A stretch of 64,000 nucleotides of DNA, from positions 12,273,600 through 12,337,599 of the forward strand of contig JACDQD010000007.1 in NCBI GenBank assembly GCA_019843655.1, given 5' to 3'. This stretch comes from Lethocerus indicus (Eukaryota; Arthropoda; Insecta; Hemiptera; Belostomatidae). Shown in pieces: positions 23,529-36,800 of the stretch (position 1 is its first letter; every line of letters begins with the position of its first letter). Made by a program: the position numbers and the translations under genes. The notes beneath the pieces are model-generated. The model was not told the DNA's origin, did not search any database, and saw only the letters and a program-made list of their open reading frames with translations.

Positions 23529-26500
23529 GTATCGGCCCTTTAAATAAGTTGCCGCTTTAATTTCTAAATATTTCAATGAGATTCTTGGAATAAAGCAGCG
23601 CCGGTACGAAAGGAAAATAAAAAATCGAAGATCATCACTTCATTCTTCAGTCATCCGAATAATGATTCCAGAAGAGATAAAAGACACAAGGCAGGTATAC
23701 TTCCTGAAGATTAGACCACTCGTCATCCTTGCGATTTCATTTTTTGGCCCATTCTCTCTCTTCTGGGTGGGTTAAGTGAAAGTCTCGCTCTCATAACGGC
23801 TGGCGACTGGCTGTATGAGTGGATGACTGAAACCAATTATTTCTTCTTCGTGAGCTCACTCGTGCCCGAGGGATCTCCTCCAGGGATACTTTACCTCATT
23901 TCCGAACAATGCACGCTATCCTTCTGGGTGGTTGGGGGAGGGAGTCTGCTTCCTAATTCTGGACCTGTAGCGCGTCAGTGCTCCCCCTTCTGCGTAGCGG
24001 AAGAAATAAAATGACTAGCTGAATTCCACAAGAAATAACGAGAATTATATCAGTGTTTCGAGCTTAAGCTCGATGTAATAATATGCATGATTTCCGCTTT
24101 CGTCGGCGTTACAAGTCTATTTCAGTTATAAAATGTTGCGAAGCTGGTGTGTATAGAGGCACCGTGCAGCTCCCAAGCTCCCACTAGGTCAGTTGGACTG
24201 TTGATTTTAGATTTTAGCCGTATTGCATTTATCTCTCGCCTGTCGTCTTCGCACAAGTGCAGCGAACTGGGTCAAGTTGCCTTTCTGTAAACAAAGTGTA
24301 CAAATTCGGGTCACACGCCGGATTGATAACGATGATTATCAAGAGATACTGTATTTGATATTTCTCTTGGTCAGTAGGGGAAAGCAATAACCGTGGACTA
24401 ATTTCTATTAACACGGATAATGTAATGACTCCGAGGCAACTGCAATACTGGATTCAACGGCTGGACAATATCAATTACTGGAATCATGATAAGCCCAAAT
24501 TATATAAAATGAAATTCGGATTTTCTTTTATTAGGACTGTTAACAAATCATTTAATTTTTCAAGCTAATAGCACTAATGGACTAGAAAATTGTAAAGTAT
24601 TGTATAAATAAAAAATAATAAAATCCAATGCCAACTTCAAGAATGTTTACCGCAAAAGTGCACCAAACTTTTTGTGCGCTCAAATGAAAAAGGAGGTGGT
24701 GATTTTTCAGGAATGGTGAGTTCCTTTATTTTATAACTTCCATAAAGACAATAAAGTTAAATCAATTAACCATCAAACCAATTAAATCATGAATTGGTAG
24801 GATGATGAAAACTTAACTTAAACTTATTAAAATCCTTTATAAAGGCATTTTAATTTCGATGACATCATGAAATATTATTACTCTGGCAAATATGAAGGGC
24901 ATTAGCCTGTCTGTACAAAAAACGAAAATCTAACTTCGCGCGAAATGCGTCATAGCTTGAATTATCCCGTACAATCTAATGTAAACAAGACCGAAGTCTG
25001 GGGGCTCGAATTGTACCCGCTGGCTAAAAAAAACTCGCGAGCTGATATTTATTATAATAATCCGGCAGTTATCATTTTGTGGATGGTTGATTTTGTTATT
25101 TTATTATATTACTTTTATTTACTCAAAAATTAAATAGTGTTGTTTCCAAGTATTGCACAAGCTCAGCCACTTGTGAGAAAATTAACTTCAGACAGGAATA
25201 AAGATAAGATTATAAATTAAATTATATAATTTAAAAAATAACGAGGATAAACAAAAATAATAAATCGTTTTGTTAGAATAGCTGAAGAAAGGGAATACTA
25301 CTATTCTGGTTAATTACGCGATGAATTTAAAGATTTCGGTTTAATTCTTAGTTCCGGTGGAAAAATGTTTAGAAATTAAATATGTATAATATGAATGATA
25401 GATATGTCGGTTGTGGCATCATGTACTATTTAACTAGTTTACACTATTATACATGGGGTTATAAGTGCCTGAAAAAAACAATAGGAGGTTTCAGAATAAG
25501 ATGACGATAAATATGATCTATGTTATTAACACGGTTGTCACCTTGGTGGCATTTAGAATGTGAACAATTTTAGGTTTAAGGCTTGTCTCACGTTTCTATT
25601 ATTTCCGTTTCAGACAATAATTTCCTGCTCAGATTTCTGAGGGTGAAGAAATTCAGTTTGCCCATGGCCGAGAACATGCTTCTGAAATACCTGAACCTGA
25701 GGCAGGTCATGTCCCCGTACTGCATGAAGCTCGATTTTCTACACCCGGCCGTCTCGCAGCTCATCGACAAAGGGTAAAATCAGATTCCAGATTGCTCCGA
25801 ATCCCCTTGAGGGCTTATTCCATCGAAACAAACTACCAATATATATTCCAGTACCTAAAATTTGCCTAGAACACTCTTCAGATCATCAATTTTGACCTGT
25901 GTTACAGCGCTGCATAGATACAGGGTCAGAAAGCGACATTTTATCGGTGGTTCACCTCCTATATGTTATCCGTCGTACGAGTTTAAAATTAGAACCTCAA
26001 TGATTAGTTCCGAACAACACTGGCAAAACACATCCGAGAAAGATAATTATATTTTTTCTGCTTGTATTAAAAATGGTTTTTATCTGGAAAATAACGTATA
26101 CCCACAGACTCTTCGAATTAATACACAAGAAATAGCATATTCAAGGCACAAAGTATAACAAGTAGAGGTTTATTTGTTAACGTCATTAAAGTGTTAAACG
26201 TGTTAAATAACTCCTCACACTTATGACATTGAATTGTTTTTGTCAAAATTCAGGTACTGATAAAATCAAGTAATCGATAAATCAGGCATTGGGGTCAAAT
26301 AACTATAGAATTGTACGCATAGAACAATTACACACAGACAATTAACAGTAAACAACACCATAGGCCATTGACAGTATAAACCTCAGGACTGCCGTTCCTG
26401 AGTAGGGTCCGTCACGATTTATTTACTTACATATATGTCCTAGAGATTGTGAGAAGAAAGGATTGATATTCGGGCCTTTGGAGAAGGTCAAATATAATTA

Positions 26501-29500
26501 AATGGCTCGCAATCTGGGACATTATTTGAAATTTTCATTTTATTAGACAGCATTCCAAACATACGCGCGCTACGAAATGCGTATCCTAAATTAGGAAAAA
26601 TTAAAAAATTACTCAAACTATAATTCTCACTTAAAACTCGTGTTTTCCTAAAGCATGTTGCTTTCGAATTGGTTAATAATGAATGCTGAAGTTATTTTCG
26701 TTGGACATTTTCGTAACGCCTGCTGGTGCTGTCTGACCGGTTTGACCCACTTGCTAAGTCCTTGGTTGGAATTATTATGATCTAATTAGATCGAATCCAA
26801 AATATGTCTTCTCCTTCCTAAGGGTACGGCTCTCCGCTGTAAGAAGTGTGTCACGTATCCAATAGAGCAGCCACCAATTTAGAACACCAAAACTTCTTGA
26901 CTTCGTTCCATTTATCGCCTTTATACCTTTTCCGTCTTCGCCCCCCCCCCTGGATGATTTTCTGTTTTGCTATTGTTTAAGAGATTCACTATATTATTCA
27001 ATTTAAATTTCAAACTAGCAAGAACAGGTTTCGATCCTTCGATTGTTTTTACGCATGTACTAATTTGAATTTCAAATTGAATAACACAGAGGATCTTACG
27101 ATCCTCAGTAAAAAGGTTCTGAGTCAGTATCTTCGTTTATGCGATTTTCCCATAAATAGCGATCTCCCAGCGTTAATTTTGTCCTGCGATATACCGGTTA
27201 CGGCTTCTCACCAATCTGGGCACAATTAGGACAATACGAACAAGGCTGTCCCACTGATAACTGACTTGTGTAGCTTCATCACTCAGTAACTAATGAGTAT
27301 TATTTAATGTTTTAGTTTTAGTATGCTATTTAAAAACTTGAATTAACAAATCAACCGGTATTACACAACGAGCAAATGCGTCATTACCGCGCAAGAATAG
27401 GGTAGGTAATGATAAATCGCGACCGGCTCAGGTTCTTCATCCTGGAATGGAAGGGACAGGGCGAAATTTGTATATTTATGGTCTCCTTTGTGCGTTGTCC
27501 TTGGCGGCAGTTTCGGTGCCTATAGTAACACCATTGTCGTCACATCCGAGGAGCCGAATTACATAAAAGGCCTCCGCAAATTGCTCGCCTCCGGGGTCAC
27601 CGCGCGGGCCATTGTTGCCCGACTGGTTACAGTCTGGTTTAACTTCTTCCGCGACAAACAATTTTGACTTTCTATACAGGTTAAAAACGCTTTTACGCTC
27701 GTGAATTTTTGTGTTCGCACACGAACAGTGTACCGATGTACTGATGCAGTGCAAAAATATTGCGTATTCAATACCTATTTGCTGCTTTCACGTGAAGGTA
27801 TAGCCATCTGAAACCACGTTAAGTGTCTCATGAACTCAGCGTTCATCATAGTTCGTACGCTCGCCGAAAATTTAACCGGGCCAACCACTTTTAAAATAAA
27901 TCGTAACGATCCTTATTCATTACATTTTACGCTTTGAAAATATGGTTAATCCTGAATACCCGTCGAGAAGGTTGTGAATGATGGATGGTTATATTTGTTA
28001 ACAGGTACTTGTTCCCGTCTCCAATCAGAGACAGGCTTGGGCGGAAAGTAGTCCTGGGAATCGCCGGTAAGTTTTTACGTGTGTTTCGTGTACTGAATAT
28101 TGAATACTCTTTTAATAAACTGAGTAGCAGGTACCGGTTACTACTAATCATGTACTGATTATTGTGAACAGGTGAAACATTGTCGGGAGAACATAAAGCA
28201 CAATAAGTTATATGCCTAAAACAAAATATATTCTAATATAAAAAAATGCAATCGGTTGTAAATTGTAGTAATTAACCGGATAAAGTGACAGAACAAAATG
28301 TTGGTTAATCCCTATCTGTTCAATTCGCAGTTCACTTTTTGCATTCACAAAAAATCATTATGCCTAATCATTAGACGATTAATTAAATCGATTTAACTGT
28401 AGATAAATGGATATCAGAAACGGTTATAGTACTCATTAGTGAACAGCCCATTGGACCAACTATCAACGATGCGGGTTTCACGGAGAGATAATATTCAAAA
28501 ACGATAAATTTATCCAAAATGAAGATCTCGAAAGAATTAAAAAATAGCAAGGCTACAGGAAAGAAGATTTTTCTTACATCCAAGGGCCTGTACAATAAGT
28601 GGCTTAAGATAAACTTCTGTTGAATGTGGAGGAAGGATATTTTAATGCATATTACCCCACTTTATACAAGGTTTTTAAACTAAACTCGAGTCATCCTTAC
28701 AATAATTCAAAACAAAAACTCAGTTTAGACGGAATTATACAATGAATTAGACTTCGGTATAGTAAAGCTATACTGGTAACTATCCCCCAGCCGAAAACCA
28801 CCTCAAACACGTTTCTACGTGTAGGATACTTGACCAAGTCATACTGTGCCACTGTATGTAGTCTGGTCTTCCGCCTTGCATTTAATTCAACAAACAATGA
28901 ATGCTAGAAAATGACTACTGGGTATGGGCTTTGAAAACAGTGTTTGGCGGTAAATTAGAACGACATTTGCAGTAGTGCCGGAGCGATGTATTCGTTTTTC
29001 AAGGGTAATGTGCCTCGAGTGCCCGTCTGAGAATGTTGTTAAGCGGCTAATCTATAAGGCAGAACAAACAAACAATCCAAAACTCCCCTCACCACCCCAT
29101 CACCCGTAGGACTGATAAACGGGACGAAAAAAGGAACCGACACCGTCAAAGCAGACAAAATAACAAAAATTTACTTATATTGCACCGTTATTTGACATTG
29201 AGAAGTATAATTAATTTTATTTATTATTTTAAACGGTAAATAAAAAAGTATATACAATTATTGTAGATATATATTGTTCTAGCTCATTACAGAACATCAT
29301 GCCCCGGTTAGGTTAATATACTGTATCATGTACTAATTATCGGAATATTAGGGATGTAAATCGAAACATTTATTTACAAGCTGTTTCAAGAAATGAGTTC
29401 ATTAAACTTCTGTTAGCTGAAACTGGCGTGTATCCAGCTGTCCGACAGTGGAACGGTTTTCCGTGAGACTATCATAATAATAATAATAGAGATAATTTTA

Positions 29501-32500
29501 TTTTTGTTAAAAATATATGAAAAAATATTTTTTATCGCAACATGTGGCGTACAGATTAATATACGTTGATAAATTTAATTCAACGTAGAGGGATTGAGCG
29601 CGCTGTGTAAATGTTTGCGCGTATGATTGGGTAAAAGGGACGGTATTTGTACTCATTGCCTGAACGTAGGTTACAAGATGTTTGTCCTCGCTATTTAGCT
29701 TTCTCTCCAAGTTACTCCCTAGATACCAAACAGGTCCCATGCCAGGTCGTTGTCTGCACTCAGTTGTACAACACACTGGTAGGAATTAAATACAACAGCA
29801 TTCGTCATATATCTTTTCGTTCTTTCTTTCTTCAGTTATGCAAGGAAATATAATATCGGAAATGAAACTATAAATTTTTATTTAAATTTATTTAATTTAA
29901 ATAATTCGTAATCATTATAAATATATTGTTGCATGAACCGTTTTCCATTATACGTAGCGCATCATATCGAGAAAAAAGCAATAGAAAACTATATCAGACA
30001 GATAGAATTCAACTAGAGATTAGAGACACTATGCCTAATCGCATAAAGGAACTTTTAGTAAATATGACAGACGATAAGAAGAGATAGCAGCTACCGTCAC
30101 TAGTTTCAATCTCATTCATAGCCCCGTGATGATTAGCACAATGATTTCGCAGTTAATTTAGGCCCAAAAAGAAACTTTTTGGAATTAATAAAAATTGAAA
30201 TTTAATTTTTTTTTATATTTGACTTATGCTTGTGTGCGATATCATGTACACGTGGTAAGAGCATGGGCGATAAGTAATGCTCAAGGTTAATTTCTCCCAA
30301 TTTTTTTTCGTTTAAAGGTCTAAGGATGTCCAACGTGTCGAATAGTACTCGTCGATTATCGCTGACAGCTGTCAAGCTTGTGGAAGAGCGTCCCAGACGT
30401 CCTTTTTTGCGGAGTACGTCGGAAAATAATTTTATCTCAAATTTAAACCCTTCCGCTGTCCGCGGTTTTTAATTGATCACCGATAGCCAAATTCGAGTAC
30501 TCGAGTTCCCAATAGTTAAACGATCCCATTTTTGATGCTTCGCCAGATAAAGCGACGGTGTCGTATCTGTTAATTATTTCAATTATTCGAAATGTCTCTT
30601 GAGTTGGGCTCTCCATGGGAATCTCGTTGATAACTGAACCTGCGTAAACACTAAAATGACTTGTACCTTAGAAATGGAAAGACAATTACCCGAATTCATG
30701 TGATGTTCCATATGTGCTATTTTATAAGAGCCAAATAATAAAGAGTAAAAGTAAAGTTATATTATTTCATTGTATGCACAAAGGAATCGCAACTCAAGTA
30801 AGAACCTGAGTTTGTAAAGAAACGTTTTACAACATATGCCTTTGTCTCAACAGGGAGACCCCATAATTCATTCTAACAAATTACTACTAAACTAAAGCTA
30901 ATGGCGAAACGATTGCAAAACCGTCGGCAAGCAAACATTGCAATAGCTGGTCAAATTTCAAATACAAAATCCCTCATGCCGAAATCTCCGAAATGACTCT
31001 GTAATGTGCCACCTACCGTAGCCTCCAATGCCTATTTGAACGGTTCCCATTTTCATCTCTCAGCTACGCAATCCGCAGTGTAAATATCCCCGACCTATAC
31101 TATCCTAAATGCAGTTTTTACATTGATAAGTTGCAACTATATGAACATTTTGAAAGCATCCGTCTAGTTCGGCTAACCAGTACATTGGGTGTAATAATAT
31201 TAACACACTTAAAGTAATTTAAGTAATATGCCTACTTCACAACTAAAAAAATATGGAACTCACATTATTTGATACTTTTATATTTCAAACGATATTTGGC
31301 TGGTCAGCGCATCAGTCTTAAGTAAGTTCTTAAGGAAGGCCTTCGTTAGAATTTTTTTAAAAATTATATCGGACTAAGTATATTGTCCTGTCAATCTAAT
31401 CAATATGATGGTATGATTCAGAAATTGAAAAAAAGAGTGAATAATTAAAAAATCGTGATAATCCGCAAGGAACTAGTTCTTCAGACAGGCTTCAGACTCA
31501 AGTAGTCCCGATAAGAACTGAATCGCGAAGCCACGCGGTGGTCAGGAATCAAATCGGAGAGATCAATGACCTCGAGGCGTTGTCGACGTGCGACAATGAC
31601 TCGTAACAGGGATAAGCATGAAATCCATTGGCATTGAAATCCGGATTCGCGTTTTTTTTTTATTTTGGGTGTCCAAAATCGGATAGGCACCGACCGATGG
31701 CCGCCCGTTCTTCCTACCACTGGGCGACACTGCGACATTCGTCTTGCGAATAGTCCGAGACGCGATTCCGAGAAACGTGATATCGTGGAAGTTACGCAAT
31801 GTTTTTCAAGTTTCCCCCCGAACTGACTCCGATGTATTCCCTGTTGCGCAATCGGTCACGACCCAAAAATGTCTTCCCGTTCACTTCTATGTTCAGTGAT
31901 CATATTCTAGGCGACCACTGGAAGTTTAAAAACATGCATTTTCTCTTCAAAGTTTCACTAATCCAATGAATCATTAAGAATCATCGGTTTCAGAGATCCT
32001 ACTTTTATTCAATGTTAAATTCAAATTTATAGACAAATAATGCACTTATTTTGAAAAATCCTTCGTATATATATTCTTATCCAGTTTAACGTACCTGGAG
32101 ACAGAAACACAATAAATCTGCGGTATTCTTATCCCCTTCGGTACAGTATGATGAGCTATACGTAAGTTGTAAAGGGTTAGCCTTTATTAATTACTTAGTC
32201 TTAAGAATATACAATTTAAAAAAAAAATGAACGAACTTACTACCATGTAATTTCAATCAAAGTTATGTAAGATTCATTTTACACAATGAGCCGGCCGTGC
32301 GTACTAGTCGTAGTCGTATCATTTCTTCAATGAGAACGCTGAATAGTATACCGTGGCGAATGACTTTGCACTTGGAGCGCCTTAATGGGGGTCACGGCCG
32401 CTGTTCAGAAAGGAGGATCGATGGTGGCGTGCACCATCACCCTTACCAACCGAACTTATTACGGAATTTAGTAAGTAATTACCCACGTTATAAGCAGGTT

Positions 32501-33801
32501 TGCGATTCATGTTTGAATGAGGATGATTTTTAATTCATCGTTAAAGAGACACCGAGGATTATCTTCCAGGGTTTATATGTGGTGCTTAAAATCCTGTAGA
32601 TAGTGTTATCATTTAAATAAACAGTCTGCTGAAATTATTGATTTTTAGCTGAGAGGGTGCTAAATCCGAAAGAAACTGAAGTAGTTGGTTCAATTGTACT
32701 CGTACATTCTTTTGGAGAATTACTGGTTGAAAGGATTAATTTACTATTCATGAGAAATTCGTGATATATGTTTCCATTCAAGTTTTTCACCCTAAATCAT
32801 ATACTAGTAAAGGAAAGAAATGAAGGAAAAGGAAGGACCTCGGAGGGTCCAGAATCGCGTGTCCGACAGGATGGGTTTGGCCGATGGCGTACACCGGTTA
32901 TCAGTCGGTGTTAAGTCCGGGACCGGTCAATTCGCTTTCACTGAAACAGCGTCGTCGAGTTCCGTGAAGGAAGCTGTAAGGGGGGGGTCGACTAATTCTA
33001 TTCTTGCAATCTATTGCTACTACAGGAATGAATATATGCAATACGTGTCGTATTTTCGGGCACGTTTAAGGAATAACGTTCAATTAACATAAAACAGTGT
33101 AATATTTATGCCGAATGCTTCGATCGGTATATCAAAATATTGTATTCAAATAAAACCGCACTTTCACGCATCCATTAACTGTGCTGAGGTGATTTTAAGT
33201 GGTATATATTTCAAGATGACTACTCGCCGAATCCAATTATGTAAATTGTTTGTATCCAATTATGTGAATTATGTAAATTGTACGTTATCGACGTTTCTAT
33301 TGAAACGCACTCGAATATTGCACTGGGTAAGAGTCATTCATTTGCCCTTCACCCAGTTTTCGGGGAAAATAATCGACGGAGGTCGGAAAATAAAAAGAAA
33401 ATCGAGTCGCCGGACTGATAAGATCCGGGGCCTAGACCGCGTCGATTGGCGAAAACGTGAGGCCGGCTCATGGCCGAGGAGGGGCCGGTTATCTAGCCTC
33501 GAGCCGCTCTTATCGTGTTTGCCTTCCGTCTCGTCTGGCCCGAACCGCCCTGACAAAGTCACGGCCGTACCCCAACCGACAGTTTCCCAACCAACTTTCA
33601 AGATTAGCCGTCCTGTTTACGGCGGCGAAATTGGTTTCGCCCAGCGAGCTTGCCGCCCCAAACTGGTGCCGGTCAGATTCGGCCGAAATACAAAAGATAA
33701 TTCTGCGTATTCAGCACGCATAAAAGGATACGCCAATCACAATATGATTCTGTGAAATTCCACGCAATCAACAGTGGCCTTAAAATTGGCCTTAAAAGTA
33801 A

Positions 33802-33857
<56 letters not shown>

Positions 33858-36800
33858 TACTCTTTTATTGTTACAACTGTAAAATTATACAACAAGCAAC
33901 ATTGATAAGGCACTAGCTACAATAGTCAACAATTAGAGGAGAAACCCACTGGTTCCCCCCTTTTTTAATTATTTTTTATTTTTTAAAATTAAATTTAATT
34001 AATTTATTTTTTTTTAATTTTATTTATTTAAACATTTAGGTCGCGTGGCCACTTCCTTTTCAGGCGTCAAGTAAGTATATATAGAACAAAAAAAAGTTTA
34101 AATAAAATCAAAACAAATGTAACTAAATAAATCACAAAGTTAAGTGCGTTTGTGAAATACCAGTACGAATTACTTAATTGTACTAAATCCTCGATTTAAC
34201 TCAGGCCGCTCAGAGACCTAAATTATAATTGAGCAATTCCTTAGGCGCTGGGCACGCTACCGTATCCAGGTTGAGCATATTGCAGACTTCGCGACACTTG
34301 ATATCATGTAACTGATATTATCTTGTGTTGTAATATCTATCACGACAGTGTTTACCTAACAGAATAAACATTGTACAGTGCTTTGACCGGTGGAGTTTTA
34401 ATGCACGATTCAAATAGCAATAATAGAAGTATCTAAAATGTGTTGGCTCGAAATGTTCAACAACTTTTGTTTATTGTGAATGTTCTGTTTTTCGTCATTT
34501 CGTCAGATTTTATTTTTCCCTGTAAAATAACACTTTTTGCAGGACTATTTAAATTAGCTGCTGATTTTCTTCTACCCTCGTATGCGCCATTATGATTGCA
34601 CTCAAAGAACATTTGGCGGTACAACTGCCTACCGGTGTTGTATAACGAGGATAGGGGAATGCAATCGGGTCACGGTGAAAGGAATTCCTCACAAGGATAA
34701 TTACAGTCAGATTGTTTTTTGCCGCGCTCCATTTATTTCCCCCCTTTTGAATTGGGCCTGTACTCTCCATAATATCTCGGGTGAGCGCGGAGAAAGTCAC
34801 GGAATTGTGCAAAGAATCAGGGTCTAATATTTCTCTTGACTTCCGTAATAGCCTTGTCCTTAACGTTTGTTTGGTGAATCAAAGTTCCTTGAATTTGGGA
34901 TGGAAGTCGTTGACTATTGATTTGCGTAACCGCTGCAGAGTTGTATTTCAGATGACGCCGTAATGACTGCGTTCCTCTAATAATCTAATCGTTAATAATT
35001 GCAAATAAATAAAAAAAGTTTGAAAGTATAATAATTAATTTCACCCTTTCAAGTCAATTCTTATTGTTAAACTCAGTCGGACTTTGTCTGACATTACAAA
35101 TAAGGGTCCCTAAGATTTTGTTGCAATAATAACCGATAAGAACTTTAGCGATATTAATACTAAAATGACTTTTTGGCCCATTGGGCGCGAGAAATTAAAT
35201 CACAAGAGGGATGCAATTGTCCTCACCATTACATAAGAGCATTTCATTATCCCGGGAAGTCGCATGCGATTGCATTGCCCGTGAGGGCGAAAGTGTACCC
35301 AACAGCCATCAAATAAGATTTGAAATAGTTAGGACGTAACAGACTAAAAGAGCCTCGCTCGGCGGAACCGGTTCTACTAACCAATTCATGTATCCCTTAC
35401 AGTCTCAGTTGACAATTTTATTATCTGTATTATTAGATCATCGACGTGTGTGTTGCACGGTGAATATTACTCACTGGCGCTTTCTTATTTTTAAGTTAGC
35501 GGGTTTCCAAAATCGTGTCCATTAATCAGAGAGCTGATATATAGGACCAGCTCCTTCTTTAGATATGTATAACTTTCACATAGAACATCTATTTTGCAGG
35601 GATTTTACATGGCGTATTTACCCTTCTTTATGAAAGGTTGAGCTGAGTAAGAATTAGTGGACTTGAGTTACTAATCCCCCAAACGAATGCCCAAAATGTT
35701 GTTTAAACAACAGCTGTATAAAATTCAAATGCAACGTAGTAATTTGATATTCTGTTGCAGGAAATTTCGACCCGCACAAGTACAACTGCATAGACATGGC
35801 CAAGGTTCACCTGATCACCTACGAGACCCTGCTAGACGACGAGGAGACTCAGGTTATGGGTTTTAGCCACATTGGCGATCTGAGATCAGTTAGCATGTCC
35901 CACATTTCCCTCTGGTCCCCCACCGATTTCGCTACCCTCTTCAAGTGGGGAGAGGTAATTGTTCAATCAATGTTGTTATTCGAACCAAGGAATATATTAT
36001 TATATGTATATATGCATGTATAATAATGTGACCAGCTCCATTAGAATATTATTAATTAGCAATATTATTATATTAATATATTATGCATTAGTATCTACAA
36101 AATCGTATCAACCGAAGTGGTGATTATATTGAAAAATAAATAATTCTTCAACCTATAAAATGATGTAAATATTATAGAAAATAAACGATTGTTTGTATTT
36201 CTAAAACATAGGGGAACTATTCTTGGGATTGCTCTCGTAAGTATAAATATGTTATTTATATCAGTATTAAGTGGCATACAGATTGTAATATATCCGAATT
36301 CCCGTTACAGCATTCGATGCCTATGCGGCACAAAGAAGTTCATCTCCTCAACGTACCGACTGCATTGAAATATGTCTACGACTTCTCCAGATCGAGACTC
36401 AGCCAGAAGATTAGAGACCGATTCACAGTGAGTTTCCCTGCAGAATGCGGCCTTTTCTAAGATGGAAAATCGTTCAAAAAATGTATTTTCTAAATTAAAT
36501 TATAATGGGCGGGTTCTCTATTCTAATCCGTTACGATGAAGCATTCCGGTTATTACTTTAAATGTGTAATAATGAAACCAACTCCATGAACTGTTCAAAA
36601 GTACGTGACCACTGTATTTCACGTGTTAATCGTGATTCAAAAATGTCACTTAAAATGATTTTATTTATATTATACTTCAAATGATAGATGTATCCACGTT
36701 TCAAGTACTTTGAAAAATCAGTAAGAGTAGTTATTCTTTAATATTAAAGTACTAATGTTAGTAGTAAAGCTGGTTATTTTTTAATTACATAATTATGATA

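Larger units (their letters stand above)
28067..35760 (+). other. Intron 3 of the CRAL-TRIO gene (7.7 kb)
   Basis: The largest intron of the gene. It contains a 10-bp inverted repeat at 29879-29903, the minus-strand LINE fragment at 33811-34068 and a GC-rich patch near 33340-33700. The longest ORF of the window (33108-33755) lies here but has no recognisable domain. Confidence 0.85.

Noticed and set aside
33108..33755. Longest ORF in the window, 215 codons, plus strand, inside intron 3 of the CRAL-TRIO gene
   Set aside because: No recognisable domain, low-complexity beginnings from a local AATTATGTAAATTG duplication, and a GC-rich patch where stops are scarce on several frames at once. Overlapping frames on both strands are equally open.
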